From: Stictocephala bisonia | Taxonomy: Eukaryota > Arthropoda > Insecta > Hemiptera > Membracidae | Assembly: GCA_035578905.1 (NCBI GenBank) | Contig: JAQJVL010000806.1 | Coordinates: 248,001 to 312,000 of the forward strand | Direction of reading: 5' to 3' | Length of the DNA stretch: 64,000 nucleotides | Shown here: positions 35,391 through 46,727 of the stretch, one piece after another | How positions within the stretch are numbered: the first letter of the stretch is position 1 | Layout of the letters: every line of letters begins with the position of its first letter | The notes under the pieces: generated by a model | The model's input: only the letters and a program-made list of their open reading frames with translations | Database searches by the model: none | What the model was told of the DNA's origin: nothing | Program-made: the position numbers and the translations under genes

Positions 35391-36159
35391 CTGCAAAGCA
35401 ATAATGAAGTCAACAATTATTAATAGTAAACTATTTTTAAAACCCCTAAAAACTTAGGATTAAATGGCTAAATTAATCAACGTCTATCTTAAAAACTAAC
35501 GGTTTGGCCCATTATTTTGCTAAAATCAAGCTCAAGTTGAACTCAGAAAAGATAAAGTTTTCATGTTTACAAACAAAACACAAAAAATTAAAAATTTTCA
35601 GGTATTTAAGTTTATGATTGCTGAAGAACAAATCAAATTGACATGAGTGACTGACTGTGGGGTGAGACTGGATGATGCAATTAACTTGGACGCCAGTAAA
35701 TGATAATTGAAATTGCAAGTGAAGGTCCTTGTCAAAAAAATGACCACTAATTTTAAACAGAAGTAAAAATTTCTTATAAAAATCAACCTTTATGTATGCA
35801 TAGCTCAGGAAGTATAAAACACAGAATGACTCTATAGGAATAAAACAGTTTAAAAGACATATTTAGACAATAAACTAACTCAAAAAAGGAGAAAGATTAT
35901 CAGAAAATATTACATCCATTAAATACTTATTTTCAAAAGCACAAGTCTCTGATGTAATGAGGAAATAGAAGGATACACTGATGTAAGTTGCAACATGAGA
36001 AAACGAAGATTAACAATTCTATGGACATATTAACAGTACTTGGCTCAATCTCAAGCAATGAAACAAGAGTGAGCATAAAGAAAGGCCAACTTGTCAAAAC
36101 AGTGTACTGTAGTTTCATGGTCCTACTGGGCCTGTACATTGATATATTCTTATGAGGTA

Positions 36160-38613
36160 CTGTAGAGTTTCAATTATCCGCCACCAGAGGTGAAAAAAAC
36201 CATATATTACAAAAAAAATGCAATGTGTTAGTTCAAATCAAACCAAAATATTTATTTGCAGTTGACAACAACAACTATTGTATTGCAAGAGACAATTTTA
36301 AATTCTGGCATGCACAGTACACTTTTTTCATTCTCACTTACATAATATATCCTTCATTCCATTCAATGACATTCTTATCCCCGGTGTCAGTCACCCAAAT
36401 AAGTGGTCTCTCAGTCAAATGCTAAAAACTCGCCGACATTATAGAATGCCTGTGACGCTTGCTTGACAGTTGCGGGCGAGAGTGTACGCTCTACTTAGAC
36501 TAACTACCACATGCCTGTCGCCAGTCACTGACTCATCATTAGCCCCCCCCCCCCACGGTTATTGATCGATTGCACGTGCATACTCTTTACCTTCAGTTTG
36601 TTATTATGTGTTGAGCAGTGAGAAGCAAGGTTTTTGCGCAGTAGTATCTTTGTGTCTAATACAGTGGTTAGTTGGTGAACGTGGAGTTCAGTGTAGTTTT
36701 GTGAACAATTGAAATCATGGCTGTTAAGAGGAAAAGGATCGTTTTATATCAATGGAAGACAAGCTTGAAGCATTAAGAAAACTGGATGAAGGGGAAACTT
36801 TGCAGAAGGTAGCTGACTACTACGGCATTGGTCTGAAAGAACTGAACTCCTTGTACTGAACTCTTTGTACAGTTGGAGACTTGAAAAAGAACATATCAGA
36901 TATAGAAGAATGGTTTTCCTTACGAGTTACTGATACTATAGTTCTCTAAAAGACAGGAAAACAATGAAAAAGAGTGAGTATGAAGAGGTTAGCGAAGCTT
37001 TATCCATATGGTTTACACAGTTCAAGGAAAAAGGAGTGTCTGTTTCGGGACCTATTTTACAAGAAAAAGCATTGCAATTTCAAAAATAATTTAATGAAGG
37101 TGATGCTGACTTTACTGCAAGTGTTGGGAGGCTGGATAGGTGGAAGAAACTATATGGAATCTGGCAACTGAATATTTGTGGTGAGAAATTGTCATCAAAT
37201 GTTGAAGAAATGGAGAAGTTTAAAAAAACATTTCAAGAACTTATTGAAGATGAAGGCATTACAGGTGACCAGATATTTAATTGCGATGAAACTGGTCTTA
37301 ATTTTAAAATGTTGCCAAGTTTGAGCCTTGTATCTAGGACAGAGGCAGCAGCCCCGGGATTTAAACACATTAAAGAGAGAATTACAATTTTAGCATTTAA
37401 TAACACTACAGCCAACCTTAAAATGGACCTAACTATGATTGGGAAGTCCAAAAGCCCGAGGGCCTTTATAAGGCCATATCCAAACATATTCTGCCAGTAA
37501 AATATTTTAACCAAAATAGTGCCTGGATGAGCAGTGAAATATTTAAAGAATGGTTTTTAAAAGAATTTGTGCCCTTTACAGAAAACTTTTTAAAAGAAAA
37601 AAACCCTACCCAGGAAAGCATTACTACTGTTAGACAACGCACCAACTCACCCTGATGCAGACGAAATTAGAGACTTAGAGACTGGGACATAAGGGCTATG
37701 TTCCTGCCTCCAAATGTGACTGCGGTATGTCAGCCAATGGATCAAGGTGTTTTAGAGACACTTAAACAAAACTACCGAAGAAAGCTTCTGTCCACACTTA
37801 TTCAAGAAATTGAAGATGGTCACGATTTAATTATGAAGTTAAAGAGCATAAATCTGAAGGATGTGGTCTATTGTGATGCAAGTACCTGGGCTGATGTCAG
37901 GCAGAAACAATTGCGAAGTCTTGGCATAAGTTATTAGGCGATGACAAAGTTATAGATGAAAATGTATTGAATGAATGTCATCAATATATTGTGACCTCGG
38001 TGCAACGAATTCCTGGATGTGAGGATGCATCTTTGGACGATGTAGGGAATTGGCTTTCAGCAGACGACCAGTATGAGATTACTGACAGAGGAATTGTTGC
38101 CCTTGTTATTAGTGACAATGCTGAAGATGTAGAAAATGAAACTATCCAGCAACCCCAAAAGATTCCACACACTGAAGGGTTTAAATCTCTTGAAGCAGCA
38201 ATTCAGTACATCAAGCAGCAGGAGGAGGCCAGGGCTCTTGACATCATGATTTTGCTAAGATGGCGAGACCTGGTAGCTAAGAAGCAGGAATCTTCAGGAA
38301 AGGAGACGAAGATCACTAGTTTTTTCCTCCTAAATTTCTAAATTTTTATATCGTTTGTGTACTTGTAAGGTACAGTAATTCAAAATCTTAAATATTAACT
38401 TAGATTTTAATATGATTTTAGTTTGCTTATTATACGATACAGAATACAAATTTATGTTTAATCCTTACGTTTGCTGAATTAAAACATATATAAAGTTCTT
38501 TATGATTGGTTTTTAATTAGCCTGCATTTTAATTAGCCCTCCCCATTATTCGCCATTCCAGGTAATGCGCCCTTCCGCCGGCCCATTTATGGCGGTTAAC
38601 CGAGACTATACTG
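36160..38613 (+). mobile_element. Tigger/pogo transposon, degenerate
   Basis: Ends CTGTAGAGTTTCAATTATCC and, reversed, CAGTATAGTCTCGGTTAACC are flanked by TA (36158-36159, 38614-38615). About 2.45 kb, the normal Tigger size, with one decayed transposase between. Confidence 0.88.
36718..38341 (+). pseudogene. Tigger transposase (DDE_1), multiply broken
   Basis: It starts MAVKRKRIVL at 36718 and shifts frame to SMEDKLEALRKLDEG and KVADYYGIG, a CENP-B-type DNA-binding domain. The DDE core has IFNCDETGLNF (first Asp, 37278-37310), LLLDNAPTHPDADEI (second, about 37625-37670) and PPNVTAVCQPMDQGVLE (third, about 37705-37755). The C-terminus runs to 38341. Stops at 36946, 37090, 37500 and 37938 and several shifts make it inactive. 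Known Tigger transposases insert at TA. Confidence 0.9.
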
Positions 38614-38672
38614 TAATAAAATCTAAAAGTATTAAAACATATTTTTATTTGTTGTTGTTTCTATAAAATTAC

Positions 38673-38798
38673 CTTTAAGGGTTGTAATAACTTAGCTGGA
38701 GTGCTTGTATGCATAATTTTCTTCTTCACAAGACTATGTTTTCTATTAGTCAACAGGGGTGATAAAGAAGTTCTGATATAAACAAGATTTCTATCAGT
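38673..38798 (-). CDS. Phase-0 linker exon, copy 2 of a duplicated pair
   Basis: A TGTTTCAG acceptor and an AAG|GTAATT donor flank 126 nt. The 42 residues open TDRNLVYIRTSL and contain NRKHSLVKKKIMHTSTPAKL. The exon is clearly homologous to 44060-44185: same length, same splice context, and shared NRKHSLVKKKI and HTSTP blocks. Many differences are at third positions (for example AAACATAGT / AAACACAGT), suggesting selection on protein. Function unknown; a basic, flexible linker is likely. Confidence 0.78.
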
Positions 38799-38799
38799 C

Positions 38800-39784
38800 T
38801 GAAACAATACAATTAATTATTAACTATCCAAAACCAAACAAAATCAGAAAAAATGTGAATACACTACTAAAATTTAAAATTGTTGTCTACTTTTCAAAAA
38901 TAAGGACAGCAAAAATAGTTCTGTAAAGCAATATTACACAATATTAATATTTTATTAAAAGTAACAAAAATTAAATACAGTATTGCATAATTTTTATTCA
39001 ACCAATTCACCATCATAATATACATCATAATAATGTATATATTTTTATACGCTATAAGGGGTGTAAAAAAAATATGGAACGCTTACACATCTTTTGTATA
39101 ACTTCACTTGTAAAAGTGAAATATTGTACATGATCATGGTTACAAAGAACATACTTTTTGACACCATTAGCGACATTTCATTTCTTCAGGAGGACAGCCC
39201 AAGTGAAGTTGAACAAAAAACATAAGTCTAGGTCGAGTTTGGTTCAAATGAAAAGTATATTCAAGAGAAATTAATTGCCACAAACAGGACTTGGAAAGCT
39301 TTATCCTTTCCAGAGTAGCGGTGATTTGTATTTCACAGTAACTAATTTGAGCAATATTATTACTCTGCTACTTAACGATTTAAGTAAATTATTATGATCA
39401 AAAATTATACTTTATGGAACACTATTATTTTTAAAAAATAAATTATCTATGGAAAAAAATAACATTATTGTGAAAGCGTTTCTATAATTTTTTCCACACT
39501 CTATATATGGTTTGTGTTGTCAGTTATGTATTTATCAATTTAAAATAATAAAAAGCTGTAATATACACTTGGGAAAAGGTTCAAAAGTCATATTATATTA
39601 ATAAAAATATAAAGTGATTTCCTTTCACAAAACTAAATCCAACCCATCAAGCCATTTAAGACCTACCTCACTGATTTTATTTATCTTAGCAAAAGCCAAT
39701 TCATACATAGTATTTACAATTGTTTTAACTAAATTCTAAAAGTATGTAACACTAACAAATAGATACTGAGTATGATAATTATAG
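38800..39784. other. Intron sequence, nothing recognised
   Basis: AT-rich, no coding frames or element ends identified. Confidence 0.5.
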
Positions 39785-40430
39785 TATAATATTTATTTAT
39801 TTCAATATTCAATGATACAATTTTTTACAGTAAGCATATACAGCAACTGTAATATGCTTAAAATACAATGATATTACATACACTACAAAGCTAACTATAT
39901 AATATACACTATAAATAAAACAAAAATACATAAAATCATATAACACGAGATCACCTGTCAAGCTGATCCCAGATACTATTCAAGAATTTTATTTTCCATT
40001 AAGTAAACAGGTTACAATAGGCATGTCAATAAGTTACAAATAAAATTAAGTTGTCAAGTCCAACATATCACAATTCATATACTCTTCAATAGTATAGAAT
40101 GCTTTATTTTTAAGCCACTTAGCTATAGTATAACTATATTTATTACAAGGAAGTGACCTAACGGAAATCGGCAGTTTATTCTACAGCAAAGCTTGTTGAT
40201 ACTTAAATCATATGCTATTTGTACGGGAAAAATAGCATAAATTCGTACGTGGGCATAAATTGTTTTTAATTAAGAGCTCACCCATTGAATAAGTTGAGAA
40301 TACACCTCTGTTCCTGTTACAGTTTCAGGGCAAATTAAACCAGACAATAAAACGATTATAGCAATTAAATATCACAAAATAAATATTATTCACAGTTCTG
40401 TTATTATAGTTGTACAGATCTGATCAACGA
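39785..40430 (-). pseudogene. LINE 3' end (RT C-terminus and tail)
   Basis: The minus strand reads NKLPISVRSLPCNKYSY, then KWLKNKAFYTIEEYM followed by a stop, matching the C-terminal block of CR1/Jockey-group RTs (compare NAFYSIEEFM in the LINE ending near 49379). An A-rich tail follows toward 39785. The 5' part is truncated at about 40430. Confidence 0.75.
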
Positions 40431-43400
40431 TGAAGATATTTTATCTAATAACAGTGTAATTTAAGAGCTTCTCTTTTTACTAAGATCGACGTCATAATAT
40501 TTTGATAAAAAGTCTTTACTAACATCCATGTCATTATAACTAGTAAATTTACAATGTCAAAAGAAACATTATAATAGAGATATACAGTAAACTCTGGTTA
40601 ACCGATTAAATATGATAGGAGGTGAATCCAGATAGTACAGAACGTAACAAAACTCTTATGTTTTAGACAATAATATGCCACAAAATTCCGCCCGAGATAA
40701 CATAGTGTAAGTGAATGTAATGCATCATGCACACAATGTTGCACATTGGGTAAGAGCGGTGATGTTGTTGTATGCATATTACCAGATATTAAGTACCTGC
40801 AAATCTACTGCAATTTGGTGGTTTACAATGCACCATTGTTAATTTATTTTTATACTGTAAAAATAGACACTTTGCAATACATACGTTACCATAAATGACT
40901 GCACCTAAAATTTAGCTTTTTGTTTTTTCTCTCAAAATCTGTATTATTCTAGAAATGTAATACGTATCATAGCAAATTAAAGTAATGGAAAATTATAGTA
41001 GTAGATTACTAGGAAATCCAAAAGAACGCATTAAATATCATTCTATAAAATACAACATATTTCTTAATATATAATAACAAAATATTTCTTTACTGGACGA
41101 CAGTAACCAAACATACTGATGATTGACGAATGACGATGCAAAGTAAGGAATACATCCGACCTACGCTTCATGTCAATTGAACTCATCCAGCCACGTTCTT
41201 ACAATATTGTGTATTTTGCCTGCAGGTTTGTTGGGTGCAAAACACAGTGATTACTGAAATATAACTACTATTTCTTAAATTTAGTGCATATATTGAAAAA
41301 TTAGCTGATCAACGCCGGGAAAGAGTGCAACGTTACAGCTTTCGAACGGAAAGCCGCCTACCACAGGCTTCGAAACCAAGTTTGTAACAACCTTTTCTCA
41401 TAAGGACATCGACCTCTTAATGACAGCTTTAAAATATTTTTACTTTAATTTTGTTTACTTACTTTTGTATTGTTCTTAGGCTTGCACTATTTTTATTATA
41501 ATTTTTTCATATGCATACTTTAGGCCGCAGATTATTTATAACTTGTTTTCACATTAAATAGAGCTATTATTTTGCTATGATTAGTCAAGGGATTTTCGAA
41601 ACACTAAATCAAGATTATTTATTTACAAAAACAAACAAAATTGGTGAAAAAATACAAAATAAAGTTAAACTACACTTTAGCATAATCAATAAACCACTAC
41701 AAATACAAATAAATTCACAATCGCTGTTATTATCTTTATTTTATAATACGATAGCATAACTACTGGTTTTGTAGGGATTAAGGCCTTTTCACACTGCGGT
41801 AACACCATGTCACGTGGCGTAACGTGACAGACTTTTGAACAAAAATCTGTTCCCATTATGTTAAAAGGAGTTGTTCACACCGCATCTGCAGATTCTGCAG
41901 AGCTCCACAGACATCTGAACTAATCAATAAGATTACTTGGCGAACGATCTTTTCGAAACGTCTTCAGAGGTCTTAAAATGTGACCAAGCAATTAATTTTC
42001 ATGCCACTAAAAGCCAAGATAGAGTTGAATTTAGGATAAGTATAACAATTTTGCTTGAAATAGTAGGTTTATATATTTTTGAAATTAAAGTTAAAAAATA
42101 AAGTATACAGAAATGCTCTTGGACACCTTGTATTAAACTATGAATGTGGTACTAACACTTAGTTTTGATATGTGATACTAATGTAAAGTTAGTGGGTCTT
42201 TTGACAGGTTTTATACAAATAGTGTACTAAAACAGGACATCTCATTGGGGTGGACCACTGTCCACACCACTCAAGTATATTTATATAGTCGCAAACTGGA
42301 AAATTATTTTGGTGTGTTCACAAGCTGGGCGACTTTACCCTTGTTCGTAAACAAGACAACCTATGAGGGGTACAGTTGTAGAGGCACAATGACCAGAGCG
42401 TATGCTATCACGCCACTATGCCGACCGCTGACAAACTTCAAAGACCAGTGTTCAACTTGCACCAAAAGGCTCCCTGGTTGCTATAAAATCAATGGTTTAG
42501 TTTAAACATTTTAAAACTAAAACTGGAAGATTATCTGGCCTAATACCAATTTTAATAATATTTTGATAAAGACCTAAATCATTTCTAGTAGATTATTAAG
42601 TATTTTATTTTGTGTTGCATGAAATGTGCCCCCCCACTCTGGACTAAGTTTGTGTGACCCCAGGGCAATCTGCCCCTCTTGCCCCCCCTGGGCGGCCCTG
42701 CGGCAGAGCAATCATTTTCCGCACTGAGAAGATTGAAAACATACACGTTCAGTATTATGATAACAGCATAATTGAATGACACATCTATCATGCACATTAA
42801 CAAGAATGAAGCACGCAAATTGAATCTTGAAACCGTAGCAAAAGATTTTGTTAAGCGATATGATGTTCGACAAAATAACTTTTACATAAAAAATGAATAA
42901 AAATTACGAGTTGCGTTTGAAAGACGTCTAAGGGGAAAGTTTTACAAAGACATATTTCCAGTTTTATCAGTTTAATAGTTCACCTTCACTATTTTTTTTA
43001 CTATTGAAATAAATTGTCAACTTAACTATACAATTATAATTACATTTTTCAGCTTTTATTTTTTAATATTTTAGGAGTTAAAAATAATTTTACTAACTTG
43101 ATGGTACTCAACTGTATATGTACAAATATCATATGAAATAAAACAGCGGGATGAATAAATATCTCATTATACCTACTACAAATCGGTGCTTGTTATTTAA
43201 ATTCTTTAAAAAACCAAAATTGTTTTAGACCTGCTGCTGATGCCATGGCAAACTATTATTTAATTAAATTACTATCCTATCCTAATTTAAATGCAAGATA
43301 GCGAACAAAGTCCTAGTTTAAAATTAATTAATATCGTAGCAAGTAATTAATCAAACATCTGTAATATTGATATCATTCATAGCCTAGGCCTAATTTAGAC

Positions 43401-44050
43401 ACATTGGCTAGAGGCAAGAGGATTTGATATTTGTTTCATCATTTGATATAGTTTTATGTTAGTGCTGCTCATGATTCATAATATCGTTCAGTAATCTGCG
43501 TTATTATAAAACAGTATTACTATAGAACGTCAGCTTTAAAAGTGTAACCAACAGATTGTAGGCTCTAAGATACGATATTACATGGAAGTCTCCAAACAAA
43601 AGCTTAACATGACAGCCAACACCATTGGGTAACTCTTTGATTTTAGTTCAAGTTAGCTTAAATAACCAACAAAGAAAAAAAATTCCCATACTCTTATACA
43701 TAGAACGTCTACTAACCAACAAATTTAGATTTAAATTTCAGTAATAAATTAAATATATTGAAAAAAACAATTGAAGGCTAAAACTGACATCCAGCTTGTC
43801 AAATTGTATATAAAATTATAAACATTTTACTGGCATGTACATCTTTTGTCCCTTCTGTTAATTTAATTATGATATAGATGTGGGGAGTGCATAATATTTG
43901 TATTGGTGTTCCAGCCCCCGAGCATCCACGGAGTCTGCACCCCTAGTTCAAACAAATAAATCAGGTACCTGTCTTGCATCTCAGTTCTAGCATTGATCTT
44001 AGATCTGCTTGTAAAGCGTGTTCATAATTTTTTGTAATAGAACTCTGTTT
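40431..44050. other. Long gene-free intron stretch with small repeat fragments
   Basis: No exon or intact element was recognised. Small notable patches: a Tigger-like end (CAGTAAACTCTGGTTAACCG at about 40585), a C-rich fragment at 42630-42705 (CCCCCCTGGGCGGCCCTG) that looks like one end of a DNA transposon, and a similar patch at about 43910-43945. Confidence 0.45.
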
Positions 44051-44059
44051 CTATATTAC

Positions 44060-44185
44060 CTTTAAGGATTGTAGTAACTTGACTGGTGTACTTGTATGAG
44101 TTATTTTCTTTTTCACAAGACTGTGTTTCCTGTTTGTTGATAAGGGTGGTAAAGAAGTGCTGACAAAACGAAGATTCCCACCAGT
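44060..44185 (-). CDS. Phase-0 linker exon, copy 1 of a duplicated pair
   Basis: A TGTTTCAG acceptor and an AAG|GTAATA donor flank 126 nt. The 42 residues open TGGNLRFVSTSL and contain NRKHSLVKKKITHTSTPVKL. It is the sister of exon 38673-38798, with the same boundaries, and lies between forkhead exon A and that copy in transcript order. The conserved NRKHSLVKKK block may be a nuclear localisation or contact site; that is inference. Confidence 0.78.
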
Positions 44186-44999
44186 CTGAAACAATATTAT
44201 TACAAACTATCCTTATCAAAATTATTTGGATGAATTTAAACATGCTATTGAAGCCCCTAATAGCTGCCTTCTCAGTAAAAATACAAAAAAGAAAAGTAAT
44301 CCTAAAATCAATATTATAAAATAGTTACAATTTGTTATGAAGCACAAAAATTAAAATAAGGGATAAGCTAATTTTGTATAAACCAACTCTTAGCATAGAG
44401 ACGTTATCATAAATAAAATAGCAAGCAAGACAGTCTGAAATGGACATAGCATTTGGCAATCTTGTGGTTTCACTCACTTAATCCTACTTGGGTCACCTGA
44501 CCCGTAACAGGTCAGGCATTACGGTAGTTTGGTGGCCAACTAACCAACTATGGGTAAATTTTGCGAGCACTCAAGGAACTCAATTTATTTATTTGAAATG
44601 AATGCCTTTCAGTGTAGCAGTTTCTGTGTTTTCATTTATATAACATCAATTCACAAGGAAATAAATAAAATTTCCTGTTTTTAAATCAAGTGTTGACAGA
44701 GATGACTATTCTTTTTAAAAATGCACCACTAACAAGTTATTGTTTCTATGGTACAGTTATTTATACCAATGGAATAATTAGAATTTAATCTACAACTTAA
44801 CCTTTTTTAACCCAAGAACTGGCATGTCTTTTTCCCTTAAATGACAGACTGTTTTTGCAAGTCGCATGAGTGTATTACATTTTCTAATTTTTAAAAATAA
44901 AGGTTTTATTAAATATCATAGTGTGAAGCAAAACAAGATAGACAACAGTTAATTATTAATAAAACTGAGAACATACCCAGTACCCACAGGCAACCAAAA

Positions 45000-45809
45000 A
45001 AGACAACCCTACTACGCACGCAAGATTGGAAACTAGTAAAAAATAAAAAAAAGAACAGGGCAGCCCATAGACGGTGCTTGATTAATGATGGAGGAAAGGA
45101 GATAAGACAGAAGAACAGATTTGAAATCCTAAACAAATCAACTGATGACGATTTTTAATAATGTCGTTAATGAAACGCCATGTCTTATCAGTAAAATTAA
45201 CACCAGGAACGTGAAGAGAAACATCCCGAAGCCTAAAATAAATCAACAAGAAGAACTCATGGCCATACAGCCAAACAAACATATATTAACAGTGACTAGT
45301 GATAGCCAAGGAAGAGGACTCTCCACCATCCTAGGACCTGAGAACGAATCTATATAGGACCTGGAAAATAAAAAATCTATAGTATATGTCAACCCAGTGC
45401 AACAATCCAACCAATAATGCTCTCGATAACCAATTCCAATGAATTCAAGACATTGTCAAAGAAAGACTGCGTTGTAGTCATCGGGGGGACTAATAATATA
45501 ACACAGCAAACTTCAAAAATAAACAAATATTTTTAAAAACATATTCCAAGTATATACAAGATCAACTGCAACTATTTAGTCACACCAATATTATACTATC
45601 GACAATTCCATATAGATATGACCTAAGTGCAAATAGTAACGTTTGAGAATTGATAAAGGATCTAAATTTAATGATAAGAAAATCTAACCTACAACCAACC
45701 CAATATCAAGATACTGGATCTATATCTTCTACAGAGCAGTTATCATACTAAACATGGTCTGCACATCAATAAGAGAGGCAAGAGTTATATATCAAGGGAA
45801 ATAATAAAC
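45000..45809 (+). pseudogene. LINE ORF1, SGNH/GDSL esterase portion
   Basis: Pieces in shifting frames: DWKLVKNKKKNRAAHRR and NRFEILN (45030-45150), HILTVTSDSQGRGLSTIL (about 45283-45340, the GDS nucleophile block), CVVVIGGTNNIT (about 45470-45502, the oxyanion block), LFSHTNIILSTIPYRYDLS (45570-45630), and YHTKHGLHINKRGKSY (about 45747-45795, the His block). From about 45680 the last piece is in the same open frame as the macro domain. CR1-group LINEs with esterase ORF1 are known; the enzyme may act on lipids during RNP transport, but its role is unproven. Confidence 0.78.
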
Positions 45810-46727
45810 ATGGCAAACTCAATGGTGCAGTACTTTTTTACTACTACGGAACTTCAATCAGAGGCCGTATTGGTGGAGACATCAGAAACAGTAACCATCC
45901 AGGTTAAAGATGGGGATAACCCACTTACAAATATTCACATTGAGACCCCTTGGAAGCAGGAGATCGAAATTATAGAAGCGGACATGGCAGACATTACAAA
46001 CACTTATGAACATGATCCTGAGGTGGCGTTCGCCCATTGCATCTCAGGAGAATTTGGAGACCAACGTCAGATGAGCGCAGGTGTGGCCGTTAAATTTAGA
46101 AAGAGTTTTGGTCGCCCCAAGGTCTCTGAGTGTGTGAGCAACTATCTGTGTATTCAACGCTCTAAAAACCAAGCAGCTGTTTATGGTTTAATTACAAAGC
46201 CAAAATATTGTGATAAACCTACAGAGGAAGACTACAACAATGCACTGGATCATTTAACAGAGGATGTTCTACATCGCGGGTTTAAAAAACTTGTTTGTTC
46301 CCCACTTGGTTGTATGAGAGATAACATACACCCTCAGCTGTTTGTGAAAAACATAGTAGCGCTTCAAAAGGCAACTGGCGCAGCAGTAAGAATTATTGTA
46401 CAGGACGAGCGATCAAGGAGGAACTTGCAAAATGGCCTTAAGCACCACAAATTTATAAATATCCTGCGTAATATTATACTAAGTGCTCAATCTCCTGAAC
46501 TCCAACTCAACTCTACTGACCAGTTCCCACCACTGCCTCCAAGTCAAATTTTATCCATCGTTCAGAATCCACCCTCAGAGCAGTATCAACCATTGGGACA
46601 ACTACCATCTGCTGACTACCGTCCAACCGGGGACCAGCCACCATTGACTGACAGGCCACCACCTGCCAACTACCGATTACCCGCAGCGGACCAAGTCAAT
46701 TTTATAGGCGACACTTTTTTAGGATGA
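45810..46727 (+). CDS. LINE ORF1 macro domain (TARG1/OARD1-like), intact frame
   Basis: The ATG at 45810 opens 305 codons; the frame also extends upstream into the esterase His block. Residues about 65-200 form a macro domain: VAFAHCIS, RQMSAGVAVKFRKSFG, YGLITKPKYCDKPT, LVCSPLGCMRDNI and AAVRIIVQDE. The layout matches TARG1/OARD1, which removes ADP-ribose from acidic residues. The Lys of LITK and the Asp of GCMRD correspond to its catalytic Lys and Asp, so activity is plausible. A Pro-rich tail (FPPLPPSQ, DRPPPANYRLP) ends the protein. The stop codon overlaps the ORF2 ATG (ATGA at 46724-46727). This is part of a transposon, not a host gene. Confidence 0.85.
   Translation: MANSMVQYFFTTTELQSEAVLVETSETVTIQVKDGDNPLTNIHIETPWKQEIEIIEADMADITNTYEHDPEVAFAHCISGEFGDQRQMSAGVAVKFRKSFGRPKVSECVSNYLCIQRSKNQAAVYGLITKPKYCDKPTEEDYNNALDHLTEDVLHRGFKKLVCSPLGCMRDNIHPQLFVKNIVALQKATGAAVRIIVQDERSRRNLQNGLKHHKFINILRNIILSAQSPELQLNSTDQFPPLPPSQILSIVQNPPSEQYQPLGQLPSADYRPTGDQPPLTDRPPPANYRLPAADQVNFIGDTFLG

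Noticed and set aside
40575..40620. Tigger-like terminal sequence
   Set aside because: Only one end was recognised; without the partner end the element cannot be bounded.
42630..42705. C-rich patch resembling a DNA transposon end
   Set aside because: No matching inverted end or target duplication was found.
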